DNA of 64,000 bases from NCBI GenBank assembly GCA_037142435.1, contig JBAXAO010000001.1, positions 109,168 to 173,167 on the forward strand. The letters are read 5' to 3'. The stretch's first letter is position 1; each line of letters opens with the position of its first letter. Of this stretch, positions 46,083-53,836 are shown piece after piece. Both the position numbers and the translations under genes were made by a program. The notes beneath the pieces were generated by a model. That model saw nothing but the letters and a program-made list of their open reading frames with translations, did no database searches and was not told the DNA's origin. Source of the stretch: CAIMZW01 sp037142435. GTDB lineage: Bacteria; Actinomycetota; Actinomycetes; Nanopelagicales; Nanopelagicaceae.

Positions 46083-46088
46083 TAGGGT
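46083..46088 (+). promoter_or_regulatory. -10 element of the ABC exporter gene
   Basis: TAGGGT lies six bases before the ATG at 46095. A TTGGGT 19 bp upstream is a weak -35. It suggests a separate leaderless transcript from that of suf. Confidence 0.45.
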
Positions 46089-46094
46089 TTAGCC

Positions 46095-47963
46095 ATGTCA
46101 ATGCACGGTAACTGGATGAGCTTTCGATCATTAACCCAAGACCAGTCGGTTAAGCATCAAAAACTGAAGGCCGGAACCTTCCAGCGCATTGTGAGCTTTG
46201 CCAAGCCATACAAGGTGGCCTTATCCATCTTTCTTGTTACGGTGATTGTCGATGCTCTGTTGGTGGTTGCATCACCATTAATTTTACGAAAACTCATCGA
46301 TCAGGGTGTCATCCCAAAAGATGGAGCGCTGGTAACTCGTTATGCAGTGATCGTAGGAATATTGGCGATTCTAGATGCGCTGATGAGCATGGCTGGCCGA
46401 TGGTTCTCCAGCCGAATCGGCGAAGGTTTGATTTATGACTTACGAACTCAAGTCTTTACGCATGTGCAACGTCAGTCGATCGCTTTCTTTACTCGAACCC
46501 AAACTGGGGCACTGATATCCCGACTCAATTCCGACGTCATCGGTGCGCAACAAGCATTCACCGCGACGCTCTCTGGCGTAGTGAGCAATGTACTCAGTTT
46601 AATTCTTGTCGCCGCCACAATGCTTACCTTGTCCTGGCAAATAACGATTGTTTCGTTTGTGCTGCTTCCGCTCTTTCTGATCCCAACCAAATGGGTAGGT
46701 AGGCGCCTGCAAAATCTCACGCGTCAGTCGTACAACTTGAATGCCGAAATGTCCGCGACAATGACGGAAAGATTTAACGTGTCTGGCGCACTCCTCGTGT
46801 CTCTTTATGGTGATTCGGCAAAGGAGAAAACTACTTTTTCCCAACGTGCCCGCAAAGTGGCAGATATCGGAATTTCTATTGCTCTGCTGAACCGGATCTT
46901 CTTTATTTCACTTACTTCCATAGCCGCAGTTGCAACAGCCATCGCCTACGGCATTGGTGGACATCTGGCCATTTCGCAAAAGCTAACTGTGGGAACATTG
47001 CTGGCCATTACTGCCTTGTTGGCTCGTTTGTATGGTCCCTTAACTGCACTCTCTAATGTGCGCGTCGATGTCATGTCCGCATTAGTCTCTTTCGAACGCG
47101 TTTTTGAAGTGTTGGATCTCGAGCCCATGGTTAAAGATCGTCCGAACGCTATAACACTCATGAGTAAGAATCCCCACATTGCTTTTCATAATGTGCATTT
47201 TGCTTATCCCAAAGCCGAAGAGATATCGCTTGCCTCGTTGGAGATGACTGCAAAAGCGGAGATGGTCGATACCGGCACCGTGCTCGATGGAATCTCATTC
47301 GACGTCGCTCCCGGCACACTCACGGCCATTGTTGGGCCTTCAGGTGCGGGAAAGAGTACGATTTCGGGGCTCATTCCGCGCTTGTATGACGTCACTTTGG
47401 GTTCGATCTCCATTGATGGAATCGATATTCGAGAGCTTTCGATTAATTCACTCCGCAGCCATATCGGTGTTGTCACTCAAGATTCGCATATGTTTCACGA
47501 CAGCATCTCGGTAAACCTGCGATATGCGAAACCGGACGCTACTGAAGAAGAAATGGTTGCGGCTTGCAATGCGGCGCAGATTGGCGACTTCATCCAATCA
47601 CTGCCCAATGGATTCGATACCGTGGTTGGCGAGAGAGGACATCGCCTTTCGGGTGGCGAAAAGCAGCGATTAGCAATTGCACGTTTACTTCTTAAAGCAC
47701 CCAGCATCGTTATTTTAGATGAAGCCACGGCCCATTTGGATTCAGAAAACGAAGCGCTCGTGCAATCGGCGCTGAAGAGCGCTTTGGTCAACCGCACCAG
47801 CATTGTGATTGCCCATCGACTCTCCACTATTCAACAGGCGGATCAAATTTTAGTGCTTGATAAAGGAGTTATTGTCGAGCGTGGAGTTCATGAAGAACTT
47901 GTTGCTCGTGGCGGTCTCTATTTTGATCTTTACCAGAGGCAATCACTTGGATTCGCGGAATAA
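46095..47963 (+). CDS. ABC exporter with fused membrane and ATPase domains
   Basis: 622 residues. Residues about 30-340 form an exporter-type membrane domain with six helices; residues 360-620 form the ATPase with Walker A GPSGAGKST (about residue 414), signature LSGGEKQRL (about 519), Walker B IVILDEATAHLD and switch His in IAHRLSTI. It should act as a homodimer (MsbA/BmrA-like) exporting a lipid, peptide or drug; the substrate is unknown. The end overlaps the convergent SURF1 gene by 21 bp. Confidence 0.9.
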   Translation: MSMHGNWMSFRSLTQDQSVKHQKLKAGTFQRIVSFAKPYKVALSIFLVTVIVDALLVVASPLILRKLIDQGVIPKDGALVTRYAVIVGILAILDALMSMAGRWFSSRIGEGLIYDLRTQVFTHVQRQSIAFFTRTQTGALISRLNSDVIGAQQAFTATLSGVVSNVLSLILVAATMLTLSWQITIVSFVLLPLFLIPTKWVGRRLQNLTRQSYNLNAEMSATMTERFNVSGALLVSLYGDSAKEKTTFSQRARKVADIGISIALLNRIFFISLTSIAAVATAIAYGIGGHLAISQKLTVGTLLAITALLARLYGPLTALSNVRVDVMSALVSFERVFEVLDLEPMVKDRPNAITLMSKNPHIAFHNVHFAYPKAEEISLASLEMTAKAEMVDTGTVLDGISFDVAPGTLTAIVGPSGAGKSTISGLIPRLYDVTLGSISIDGIDIRELSINSLRSHIGVVTQDSHMFHDSISVNLRYAKPDATEEEMVAACNAAQIGDFIQSLPNGFDTVVGERGHRLSGGEKQRLAIARLLLKAPSIVILDEATAHLDSENEALVQSALKSALVNRTSIVIAHRLSTIQQADQILVLDKGVIVERGVHEELVARGGLYFDLYQRQSLGFAE

Positions 47964-48647
47964 AAGAATTCGCCCAACCACGAGCAGTACTGCGAATGCC
48001 AGCCACTGTAAGGCGTAAGCAAAATGAGGACCATTGCTCAATTCCGGCAGAGTGATATCCGTTAAAGACTTCACTGAGGCATCGGAACTTGAATATAGAT
48101 CTACGTAGTAGGGAGCAGCGCCAACCCCTTGTGTGGAAGATAAATTGACTGTCGGCCGCTTGCTTCCGGGTAAGGCAAAGTAAGAGCCTTCAATTTGTCG
48201 GCTGATATCGTCAGCTCGAACGCGGACTACCAACGATATTTCTTTGGAACTAATCATGGGAACGTTCGGCGGAATATTCGCCGCTGCGCCTGCTGCAACC
48301 CAACCTCTATCCACCCAAAAGTTTTCTCCAAGGTGCGCTCGAAAGAGCGTCAAAACTTCGAATCCATATCGACCATTGCTATAGCGGTTCTTGAGCAACA
48401 ATTGGTGGCTGGAATCAAAGGCGCCAGATAAGTTAGCCAGACGCCATTGAATCTTGATCGGGTCGGCTCCATTGAGGTCGGATTCTTGAAGAGCTGGTGC
48501 CGATTGATTGTGGGAAATTATCGAATTCTGGTGGGATCGATATTGGCCCTTATTCCATTGCCAATTGGCAGCTAGTAGGCACAACGCAATGAGCGCGAGA
48601 GCGAGAGCGCTCTGAAGGAGGGAGGCGGGACGAAAGAATTTCTTCAC
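47943..48647 (-). CDS. SURF1 family cytochrome oxidase assembly protein
   Basis: 234 residues with a GTG start. One membrane helix near the N-terminus (about 10-29, ending WQWNKGQYR) and one near the C-terminus (about 205-226) flank an outer domain with SHQLLLKNRYSNGRYGFEVLT and VDRGWV, the SURF1 pattern. It helps insert heme A into oxidase subunit I, consistent with the ctaA gene in the same window. It begins directly after the DUF3099 stop (TAAGTG). Confidence 0.9.
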   Translation of the reverse strand: MKKFFRPASLLQSALALALIALCLLAANWQWNKGQYRSHQNSIISHNQSAPALQESDLNGADPIKIQWRLANLSGAFDSSHQLLLKNRYSNGRYGFEVLTLFRAHLGENFWVDRGWVAAGAAANIPPNVPMISSKEISLVVRVRADDISRQIEGSYFALPGSKRPTVNLSSTQGVGAAPYYVDLYSSSDASVKSLTDITLPELSNGPHFAYALQWLAFAVLLVVGRILLFRESK

Positions 48648-48929
48648 TTAACTGATGCTTTTCTGACCTTCATCAAATATCGCCGATCCGGGGGAGGAGT
48701 TCTCTCGACCGGCATTGGCAACCACAACAGAAATGTAAGGTAAAACCACGGCACCAAAGAGAGCCACCCAACGATAAGGGCTGGGAAGAAAGATGGTCAG
48801 GATAAAACAAGCGGTACGGACCATCATGGATATGAAGTAACGCCTGGCTCTGACGGCTTGGTCTTGGCTCAAACTCGATTGGGCTCCAGTTATGGAGATG
48901 ATCTCTGGGTTCTTTGCGCGTTTAGCCAC
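48648..48929 (-). CDS. DUF3099 membrane protein
   Basis: 93 residues from the GTG at 48929. SITGAQSSLSQDQAVRARRY followed by two hydrophobic helices (about 31-47 and 53-72) matches DUF3099, an actinobacterial family of unknown function. TAGGCT is six bases before the GTG, so the start is well supported despite having no ribosome site. It is co-directional and abutting with the SURF1 gene, a common actinobacterial pairing as I recall. Confidence 0.85.
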   Translation of the reverse strand: MAKRAKNPEIISITGAQSSLSQDQAVRARRYFISMMVRTACFILTIFLPSPYRWVALFGAVVLPYISVVVANAGRENSSPGSAIFDEGQKSIS

Positions 48930-48935
48930 GTATCC

Positions 48936-48941
48936 AGCCTA
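48936..48941 (-). promoter_or_regulatory. -10 element of DUF3099-SURF1
   Basis: TAGGCT on the minus strand lies six bases before the GTG start, implying a leaderless message for the pair. Confidence 0.5.
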
Positions 48942-49008
48942 TTCTCCTTTGGGAAAACTCGCCCTTTCGATTGAGTGTTATCGACTAGGGGTACGCGTGA
49001 GTAACGGG

Positions 49009-49014
49009 TAAGTT
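49009..49014 (+). promoter_or_regulatory. Possible -10 element of fabG
   Basis: TAAGTT lies eight bases before the ATG at 49023, and there is no ribosome site. The spacing is slightly longer than in the other leaderless candidates. Confidence 0.35.
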
Positions 49015-49022
49015 CACCCTTT

Positions 49023-49751
49023 ATGAGCAGCGCACCTATTTCGTCAGCGCCCCGAGTAGTTCTTGTTACCGGCGGAAATCGCGGAATTGGTCTGGCTATC
49101 GCAACCGCATTTCAGGATCTGGGCGATACCGTAATCGTGACATATCGAAGTGGCGATATCCCAGCCGGTTTTGACGGTGTCAAAATGGATGTCAGCGAAT
49201 CGACATCGGTTGAGGCAGGTTTCAAAGAGATCGAGGAACGCTTCGGCAGCGTCGACGTTCTCGTTGCAAATGCCGGGATCACTCGCGATGGTTTAGTCAT
49301 GCGGATGAGCGATGAAGATTTCGGGGATGTCCTAGAGGCTAACCTCTTCGGTTCTTTTCGTGTAGCCAAGGCGGTCGTTCGCGGCATGCTAAAGAAGAAG
49401 AGTGGGCGAATTATCTTTGTTGGCTCGGTTGTGGGTCTTCTGGGTTCTGCTGGACAGGTGAACTACGCAGCTACCAAGAGCGGACTGGTAGGAATGGCCA
49501 GATCCCTCGCTCGAGAATTAGGTAGCCGTGGCATCACCGCAAATGTGGTGGCTCCGGGCTTTGTTGAAACGGATATGACGGCAGTTTTGCCAGATGAACG
49601 CAGGAAGGCAATTATCGACGCCGTTCCGTTACAACGCTTTTGTTCTCCAGATGAAGTGGCAGGTGTCATCACCTTCCTGGCATCGGCTTCAGCAAGTTAT
49701 ATAACAGGTGCAGTAATACCAGTCGACGGTGGATTAGGAATGGGGCATTAA
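49023..49751 (+). CDS. fabG: 3-oxoacyl-ACP reductase
   Basis: 242 residues. Short-chain dehydrogenase with the NADPH motif TGGNRGIG near residue 15, NAG at about residue 80, and catalytic Tyr148 and Lys152 in YAATK with the preceding Ser in VGSVVG. Reduces 3-oxoacyl-ACP during fatty-acid elongation. Next to fabI it matches the mabA-inhA arrangement of actinobacteria. fabI starts 2 bp after its stop. Confidence 0.93.
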   Translation: MSSAPISSAPRVVLVTGGNRGIGLAIATAFQDLGDTVIVTYRSGDIPAGFDGVKMDVSESTSVEAGFKEIEERFGSVDVLVANAGITRDGLVMRMSDEDFGDVLEANLFGSFRVAKAVVRGMLKKKSGRIIFVGSVVGLLGSAGQVNYAATKSGLVGMARSLARELGSRGITANVVAPGFVETDMTAVLPDERRKAIIDAVPLQRFCSPDEVAGVITFLASASASYITGAVIPVDGGLGMGH

Positions 49752-49753
49752 TC

Positions 49754-50527
49754 ATGGGGATTCTTCAAGACAAAAATATCTTGGTGACAGGAGTCCTCAC
49801 CGATCAGTCGATCGCTTTCCACATCGCCCGCTTGGCCCAGGAACAAGGTGCCAACGTGCTGCTTACATCTTTTGGCAGGGCCACTAGCCTCACCACTCGC
49901 ATTGCCGCTCGGTTGCCCAAGCTAGTCCCCGTCATCGAACTAGATGTTACAAATGCTGACGATCTAAATGCGCTCGCAGATCGCGTCCGCGAATACCTGC
50001 CTCATCTAGATGGCGTGGTTCACTCCATCGGTTTTGCCCCGGAGGCCGCTCTTGGCGGAAATTTCCTTAATACCCAGTGGGAAGATGTCGCGACGGCGGT
50101 TCATGTGTCGGCTTTCTCGCTGAAATCGCTCACCATGGCTGCTCGGCCGCTGTTTATCGAAGGTAAAGGCGCCAGCGTCGTCGGTTTAGATTTTGACGCT
50201 CAGGTGGCCTGGCCCAAATACGACTGGATGGGTGTTGCCAAGGCTGCCCTCGAATCCACTTCTCGCTACCTTGCGCGGGATCTGGGCAAGGAAAATGTAC
50301 GGGTCAACCTCATCGCTGCGGGCCCGATCAAGACAATTGCTGCTAAATCCATCCCCGGATTCATAGAATTTGAGACCGTTTGGGATTCAAGAGCCCCTCT
50401 GAAATGGGATGTCACCGATCCCGTGCCCGCAGCCCAAGGCGCAGTTGCCCTGCTTTCCGACTGGTTCCCCAAGACCACGGGAGAGATCATCCATGTGGAC
50501 GGTGGAGTTCACGCCATCGGAGGGTAA
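49754..50527 (+). CDS. fabI: Enoyl-ACP reductase (InhA/FabI type)
   Basis: 257 residues. Reduces the enoyl-ACP double bond with NADH, the last step of each elongation round. The modified Rossmann start is VTGVLTDQSIAFHIA, SIGFAP lies in the active-site loop, and catalytic Tyr156 and Lys163 are in YDWMGVAK. The length and the GPIKTIAAKSIPGF loop resemble actinobacterial InhA. Coupled to fabG. Confidence 0.95.
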   Translation: MGILQDKNILVTGVLTDQSIAFHIARLAQEQGANVLLTSFGRATSLTTRIAARLPKLVPVIELDVTNADDLNALADRVREYLPHLDGVVHSIGFAPEAALGGNFLNTQWEDVATAVHVSAFSLKSLTMAARPLFIEGKGASVVGLDFDAQVAWPKYDWMGVAKAALESTSRYLARDLGKENVRVNLIAAGPIKTIAAKSIPGFIEFETVWDSRAPLKWDVTDPVPAAQGAVALLSDWFPKTTGEIIHVDGGVHAIGG

Positions 50528-50537
50528 TTTCCTCGTT

Positions 50538-50566
50538 TTCCCTTAAGAGGGGCTTTCCAGTACCCT
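50538..50566 (+). promoter_or_regulatory. Possible infC promoter
   Basis: TTCCCT (50538-50543) and TACCCT (50561-50566) are 17 bp apart. This would give an infC leader of about 200 nt. The match to consensus is modest. Confidence 0.3.
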
Positions 50567-50629
50567 TTCCCCACCAAGAGGAGTTTGCCGCTCCCACCTA
50601 TCTCGCTTCGGCGGACTGGTCTTTTTAGC

Positions 50630-50743
50630 TCCACTCGGCTCGCAGGCGTTATGGCTGTAGCAGTCGGATCTAGCTTTTGATAGCTAGATAGTGGATCGCG
50701 ATTGCGCGGCTGTCTCCTTTTGCCCTGGATAAGAACTCTTATC
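50630..50743 (+). promoter_or_regulatory. Structured infC leader
   Basis: TCCACT (50630-50635) can pair with AGTGGA (50690-50695), enclosing a perfect 8-bp hairpin ATCTAGCT/AGCTAGAT (50668-50675 and 50682-50689) that stacks on it. A further hairpin GATAAG/CTTATC (50728-50733 and 50738-50743) lies just before the ribosome site. Leaders of infC-rpmI-rplT operons are autoregulated in other bacteria; whether this is an L20- or IF3-responsive element is not known. Confidence 0.5.
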
Positions 50744-50771
50744 GCAGGTGAACAAGAAGGAAGGGGCAGTT

Positions 50772-51347
50772 ATCAGTACCGAACCACGAATCAACGATCG
50801 AATCCGCACCCCGGAAGTTCGTCTGATTGGTTTTACTGGAGAACAAGTTGGCGTCGTTGATATCGATACCGCTTTGCGCATGGCTGAAGAGGTCGGACTT
50901 GACCTCGTCGAAATCGCTCCAGAGGCCAAACCTCCCGTTTGCAAGATTATGGATTTCGGAAAGTACAAATACGAGATCGCACAAAAGGCACGTGAGGCAA
51001 GACAGAATCAGACCCACATTGTGGTCAAGGAGATGCGACTTCGACCAAAGATCGAGCCACACGATTATGAAACCAAACGATCTCATATCGAGAAGTTTCT
51101 TAAAGGTGGCGACAAGGTAAAGGTAACTATTCAATTCCGCGGTCGTGAACAGGCTCGTCCTGAGATCGGCTACCGCTTGTTGATGAAGCTTTCTGAAAGT
51201 TTGGCAGATCTAGCTTTCGTTGAATTCGCCCCAAAGCAAGAGGGTCGAAATATGACGATGGTTCTTGGTCCGCTCGTCAAGAAGACAGCTCCAAAGAAGA
51301 GTTCAGAGAAACCAGCACCCGAAAGTGTTGCTGCAGAAAGCGAATAG
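50772..51347 (+). CDS. infC: Translation initiation factor IF-3 (ATC start)
   Basis: 191 residues if translation begins at ATC 50772, giving STEPRINDRIR, the usual actinobacterial N-terminus. AAGGAAGGGG (50757-50766) is five bases upstream, an ideal ribosome site. A GTG at 50748 (24 nt earlier, in frame) would add eight residues but lies upstream of that ribosome site. IF-3 rejects non-standard start codons, and rare AUU/AUC starts in infC allow self-control. Domain landmarks are VGVVDIDTALRMAEE, KFGKYKYEIAQK-like linker (read here as GKYKYEIAQKAREARQ) and VTIQFRGREQARPEIGYRLL. The C-terminal 20 residues are low-complexity Lys/Pro/Glu. Confidence 0.93.
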   Translation: MSTEPRINDRIRTPEVRLIGFTGEQVGVVDIDTALRMAEEVGLDLVEIAPEAKPPVCKIMDFGKYKYEIAQKAREARQNQTHIVVKEMRLRPKIEPHDYETKRSHIEKFLKGGDKVKVTIQFRGREQARPEIGYRLLMKLSESLADLAFVEFAPKQEGRNMTMVLGPLVKKTAPKKSSEKPAPESVAAESE

Positions 51348-51387
51348 ATTTTTAACGGTCACTGAAATAGTAAAAGAGGAGCACGAA

Positions 51388-51585
51388 ATGCCAAAGATGA
51401 AGACGCATAGCGGAGCCAAGAAGACATTCCGTCTTACCGGCACCGGAAAAGTTATGCACGAGCGCGCCGGCAAGCGCCACCTTTTGGAGCACAAGTCATC
51501 ACGACTTACTCGCCGCATGAGCAAAGATGCGGTTGCCAGTGCACCTTCGACAGTTACCGCTAAGCGCATGCTCGGTTTGAAATAA
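51388..51585 (+). CDS. rpmI: 50S ribosomal protein L35
   Basis: 65 residues beginning MPKMKTHSGAKKTFRLT; GAGGAG (51376-51381) is the ribosome site. An in-frame ATG 41 codons earlier lies in infC and is rejected. The basic protein ends KRMLGLK. It sits in the conserved infC-rpmI-rplT operon. Confidence 0.97.
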   Translation: MPKMKTHSGAKKTFRLTGTGKVMHERAGKRHLLEHKSSRLTRRMSKDAVASAPSTVTAKRMLGLK

Positions 51586-51602
51586 GGACAGGGGAATAAC
51601 AA

Positions 51603-51965
51603 ATGGCAAGAGTTAAGCGCGGCGTCCACGCTGCAAAGAAGCGTCGTACCACCCTCGAGCGTGCCTCGGGTTACCGTGGTCAACGTTCACGTCTTTTTTC
51701 TAAGGCAAAAGAGCAAGTAACACACTCTCTCGTATACGCCTTCAATGACCGTAAAGATAAGAAAGGTGATTTCCGCAAGCTCTGGATCCAGCGCATCAAT
51801 GCTGCATCTCGTTCTCACGGATTGACCTACAACCGCTTCATCCAGGGCCTTAAGGGCGCTGGCATCGAAGTTGATCGCCGCCTGCTTTCCGAGCTTGCCA
51901 TCAACGATCCAGCTGCCTTCAAGGCGCTCGTTGACATCGCTCGTCAGCATGTCGTAAATGCCTAA
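51603..51965 (+). CDS. rplT: 50S ribosomal protein L20
   Basis: 120 residues, starting ARVKRGVHAAKKRR and including YRGQRSRLFSKAKEQ, the L20 pattern. It is needed for early 50S assembly and is a known repressor of its own operon in other bacteria. GGACAGGGG precedes the ATG. Its end overlaps the next gene by 8 bp. Confidence 0.97.
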   Translation: MARVKRGVHAAKKRRTTLERASGYRGQRSRLFSKAKEQVTHSLVYAFNDRKDKKGDFRKLWIQRINAASRSHGLTYNRFIQGLKGAGIEVDRRLLSELAINDPAAFKALVDIARQHVVNA

Positions 51966-52776
51966 TACCCACATTTCGAGCCTTCACTCTCCTCATATCG
52001 AGCGAGTGAAGGCTCTTTTGGGTTCACGTGGCAAGAAGTTTCGTAAAGAGGATAAGGCTTTCATCGCCGACGGACTCCAATCGGTTCGAGAGGCGCTGGC
52101 GCCAAAGTTCGAGCAAGCACCGCGCATTGAAAAACTGTATGTAACGGATGCCGGGCTCATCAAACTGCAAGGCGAAGTTGATCCCTCACTTCTTGAAACC
52201 GTCGATATTTTTCCAGTAACAGATGAAGTCATGAATGCCATGGCCGACACCGAAAGCCCGCAGGGAATTTTGGCGCTCTGCTCTTTTACCGAATTTACCC
52301 TCTACAAATTAGGACAACTTCAACCTAAGAGAGTTGCCTACTTTTGGGAGATCCAAGACCCAGGAAATTCTGGAACTGTTATTCGTACTGCAGATGCCTG
52401 TGGTTTTGATGCCATCGTTTTCTCACCTCGAAGCGTCGATTCCTATAGTCCCAAAACTGTACGAGCGACCGTAGGGTCCTTATGGCACTTGCCCGTTATT
52501 GAGGCAGTTTCGTTGGAAGAGATGTACGAGTTCGCGAAGGCGGAGAGTTTTTCTATTTCTGCATACGCGGGGGAGTCCGAGACAACTTTCCTCGAACTGC
52601 TGCCCACCGAAAAACAACTTTTGATTTTCGGAAACGAGGCTCGTGGCCTGCCAGAACTTCCCGAAGACGTCACCCGAGTTCGGATACCTATGCTGGGCCA
52701 CACCGAAAGCCTTAATGTTGCCAGCGCGGCCGCAATCGCAATGTTCCATGTCGGAATCTTGCAGCGCGAGCCTTAA
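51958..52776 (+). CDS. SpoU-family rRNA 2'-O-methyltransferase
   Basis: 272 residues. An N-terminal substrate-binding domain (HIERVKALLGSRGKKFRKED) is followed by the SPOUT knot with DPGNSGTVIRTADACG, FGNEARGLPE and IPMLGHTESLNVASAAAI, the three SpoU motifs that bind S-adenosylmethionine. Likely targets are 23S rRNA or a tRNA; similar proteins include TsnR, AviRb and RlmB, and I cannot choose between them. The ATG lies within rplT, so expression is tied to the ribosomal operon. Confidence 0.9.
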   Translation: MPNTHISSLHSPHIERVKALLGSRGKKFRKEDKAFIADGLQSVREALAPKFEQAPRIEKLYVTDAGLIKLQGEVDPSLLETVDIFPVTDEVMNAMADTESPQGILALCSFTEFTLYKLGQLQPKRVAYFWEIQDPGNSGTVIRTADACGFDAIVFSPRSVDSYSPKTVRATVGSLWHLPVIEAVSLEEMYEFAKAESFSISAYAGESETTFLELLPTEKQLLIFGNEARGLPELPEDVTRVRIPMLGHTESLNVASAAAIAMFHVGILQREP

Positions 52777-52819
52777 TTCGAGATAAAGCACCCGTAGGAA
52801 TTAGTAGACTTTTAGCATT

Positions 52820-53836
52820 ATGTCCCTGAGCCCTGATCTCATCTCCGCAGCTACCGACGCCGCTTTAGTCGCGATTGCATCTGCCGCTGACCTCGAAGAG
52901 CTCAAGCAGGTCAAAATCGAACATATTGGTGATCGCTCTGAACTTGCAAAGGCCAATCAGTCACTGGGCAAAATGGATCCAACAGCAAGAGCTGAATTTG
53001 GCAAAGTCATTGGTATGGCGCGAGGCAAGGTCAACGCGGCTTTCGCGGTTCGTGAGCTTGAACTTGCAGCCGAACGCGACGCTCGAATTTTGGAAGAAGA
53101 GCGCGTAGATGTGACTCTGCCTGGGCGCCGTACTCAAAAGGGCGGATTACATCCCCTCACTATTTTGACCAATGAAATCTCCGATCTCTTTGTGGGTCTT
53201 GGTTATTCCGTAGCCGAAGGTCCCGAACTCGAGTCGGAATGGCTTAATTTCGATGCGCTAAATATGCCTGCTGATCATCCAGCTCGAACTATGCAAGATA
53301 CGTTCTTTGTTGAGCCCTTAACTGCAAAATTAGTGATGCGCACCCACACCTCTCCAGTCCAAGTTCGCACGATGCTCAGTGAAGAGCCTCCTATTTATGT
53401 CATCTGCCCTGGTCGCACCTATCGGGCTGATGAACTTGATGCCACTCACACGCCGGTCTTCGGTCAAGTCGAAGGACTCGTTATCGATCGCGGAATCACC
53501 ATGGCCGATCTCAAAGGCACGCTCGATCATTTTGCGCAGGCAATGTTTGGTCCAGATGTAAAGACGCGTTTACGTCCATCCTTCTTTCCTTTCACCGAAC
53601 CCAGTGCCGAAGTCGACTTCTTCTTCCAAGGTCGATGGATGGAGTGGGGCGGTTGCGGAATGGTCAATCCCAAGGTGCTTCAAGCATGCGGAATTGATAC
53701 CACTCAGTTCAGCGGTTTCGCTTTCGGAATGGGCCTCGAGCGAACCCTTATGGTGCGACACGGTATTTCCGATATGCATGACATTGTTGAAGGCGATGTT
53801 CGCTTTACTCGCCACTACGGAACCGGGCAGATATGA
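52820..53836 (+). CDS. pheS: Phenylalanyl-tRNA synthetase alpha subunit
   Basis: 338 residues. An N-terminal coiled coil binds tRNA (about 1-90). Class II motifs follow: GYSVAEGPELESEWLNFDALN, the motif 2 region RTHTSPVQVRTM with GRTYRADELDATH, and motif 3 GFAFGMGLERTLM. No ribosome site precedes the ATG; TAGACT at 52805-52810 is nine bases upstream and may be a -10. Its stop overlaps pheT by 4 bp. Confidence 0.97.
   Translation: MSLSPDLISAATDAALVAIASAADLEELKQVKIEHIGDRSELAKANQSLGKMDPTARAEFGKVIGMARGKVNAAFAVRELELAAERDARILEEERVDVTLPGRRTQKGGLHPLTILTNEISDLFVGLGYSVAEGPELESEWLNFDALNMPADHPARTMQDTFFVEPLTAKLVMRTHTSPVQVRTMLSEEPPIYVICPGRTYRADELDATHTPVFGQVEGLVIDRGITMADLKGTLDHFAQAMFGPDVKTRLRPSFFPFTEPSAEVDFFFQGRWMEWGGCGMVNPKVLQACGIDTTQFSGFAFGMGLERTLMVRHGISDMHDIVEGDVRFTRHYGTGQI

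Noticed and set aside
50585..50626. Terminator/attenuator ending in TTTTT in the infC leader
   Set aside because: The only stems before the T run are 3-4 bp long, too weak to call.
50748..50771. GTG 50748 as the infC start
   Set aside because: The only good ribosome site is downstream of it, just before ATC 50772, and the extra eight residues are not typical. It cannot be fully excluded.
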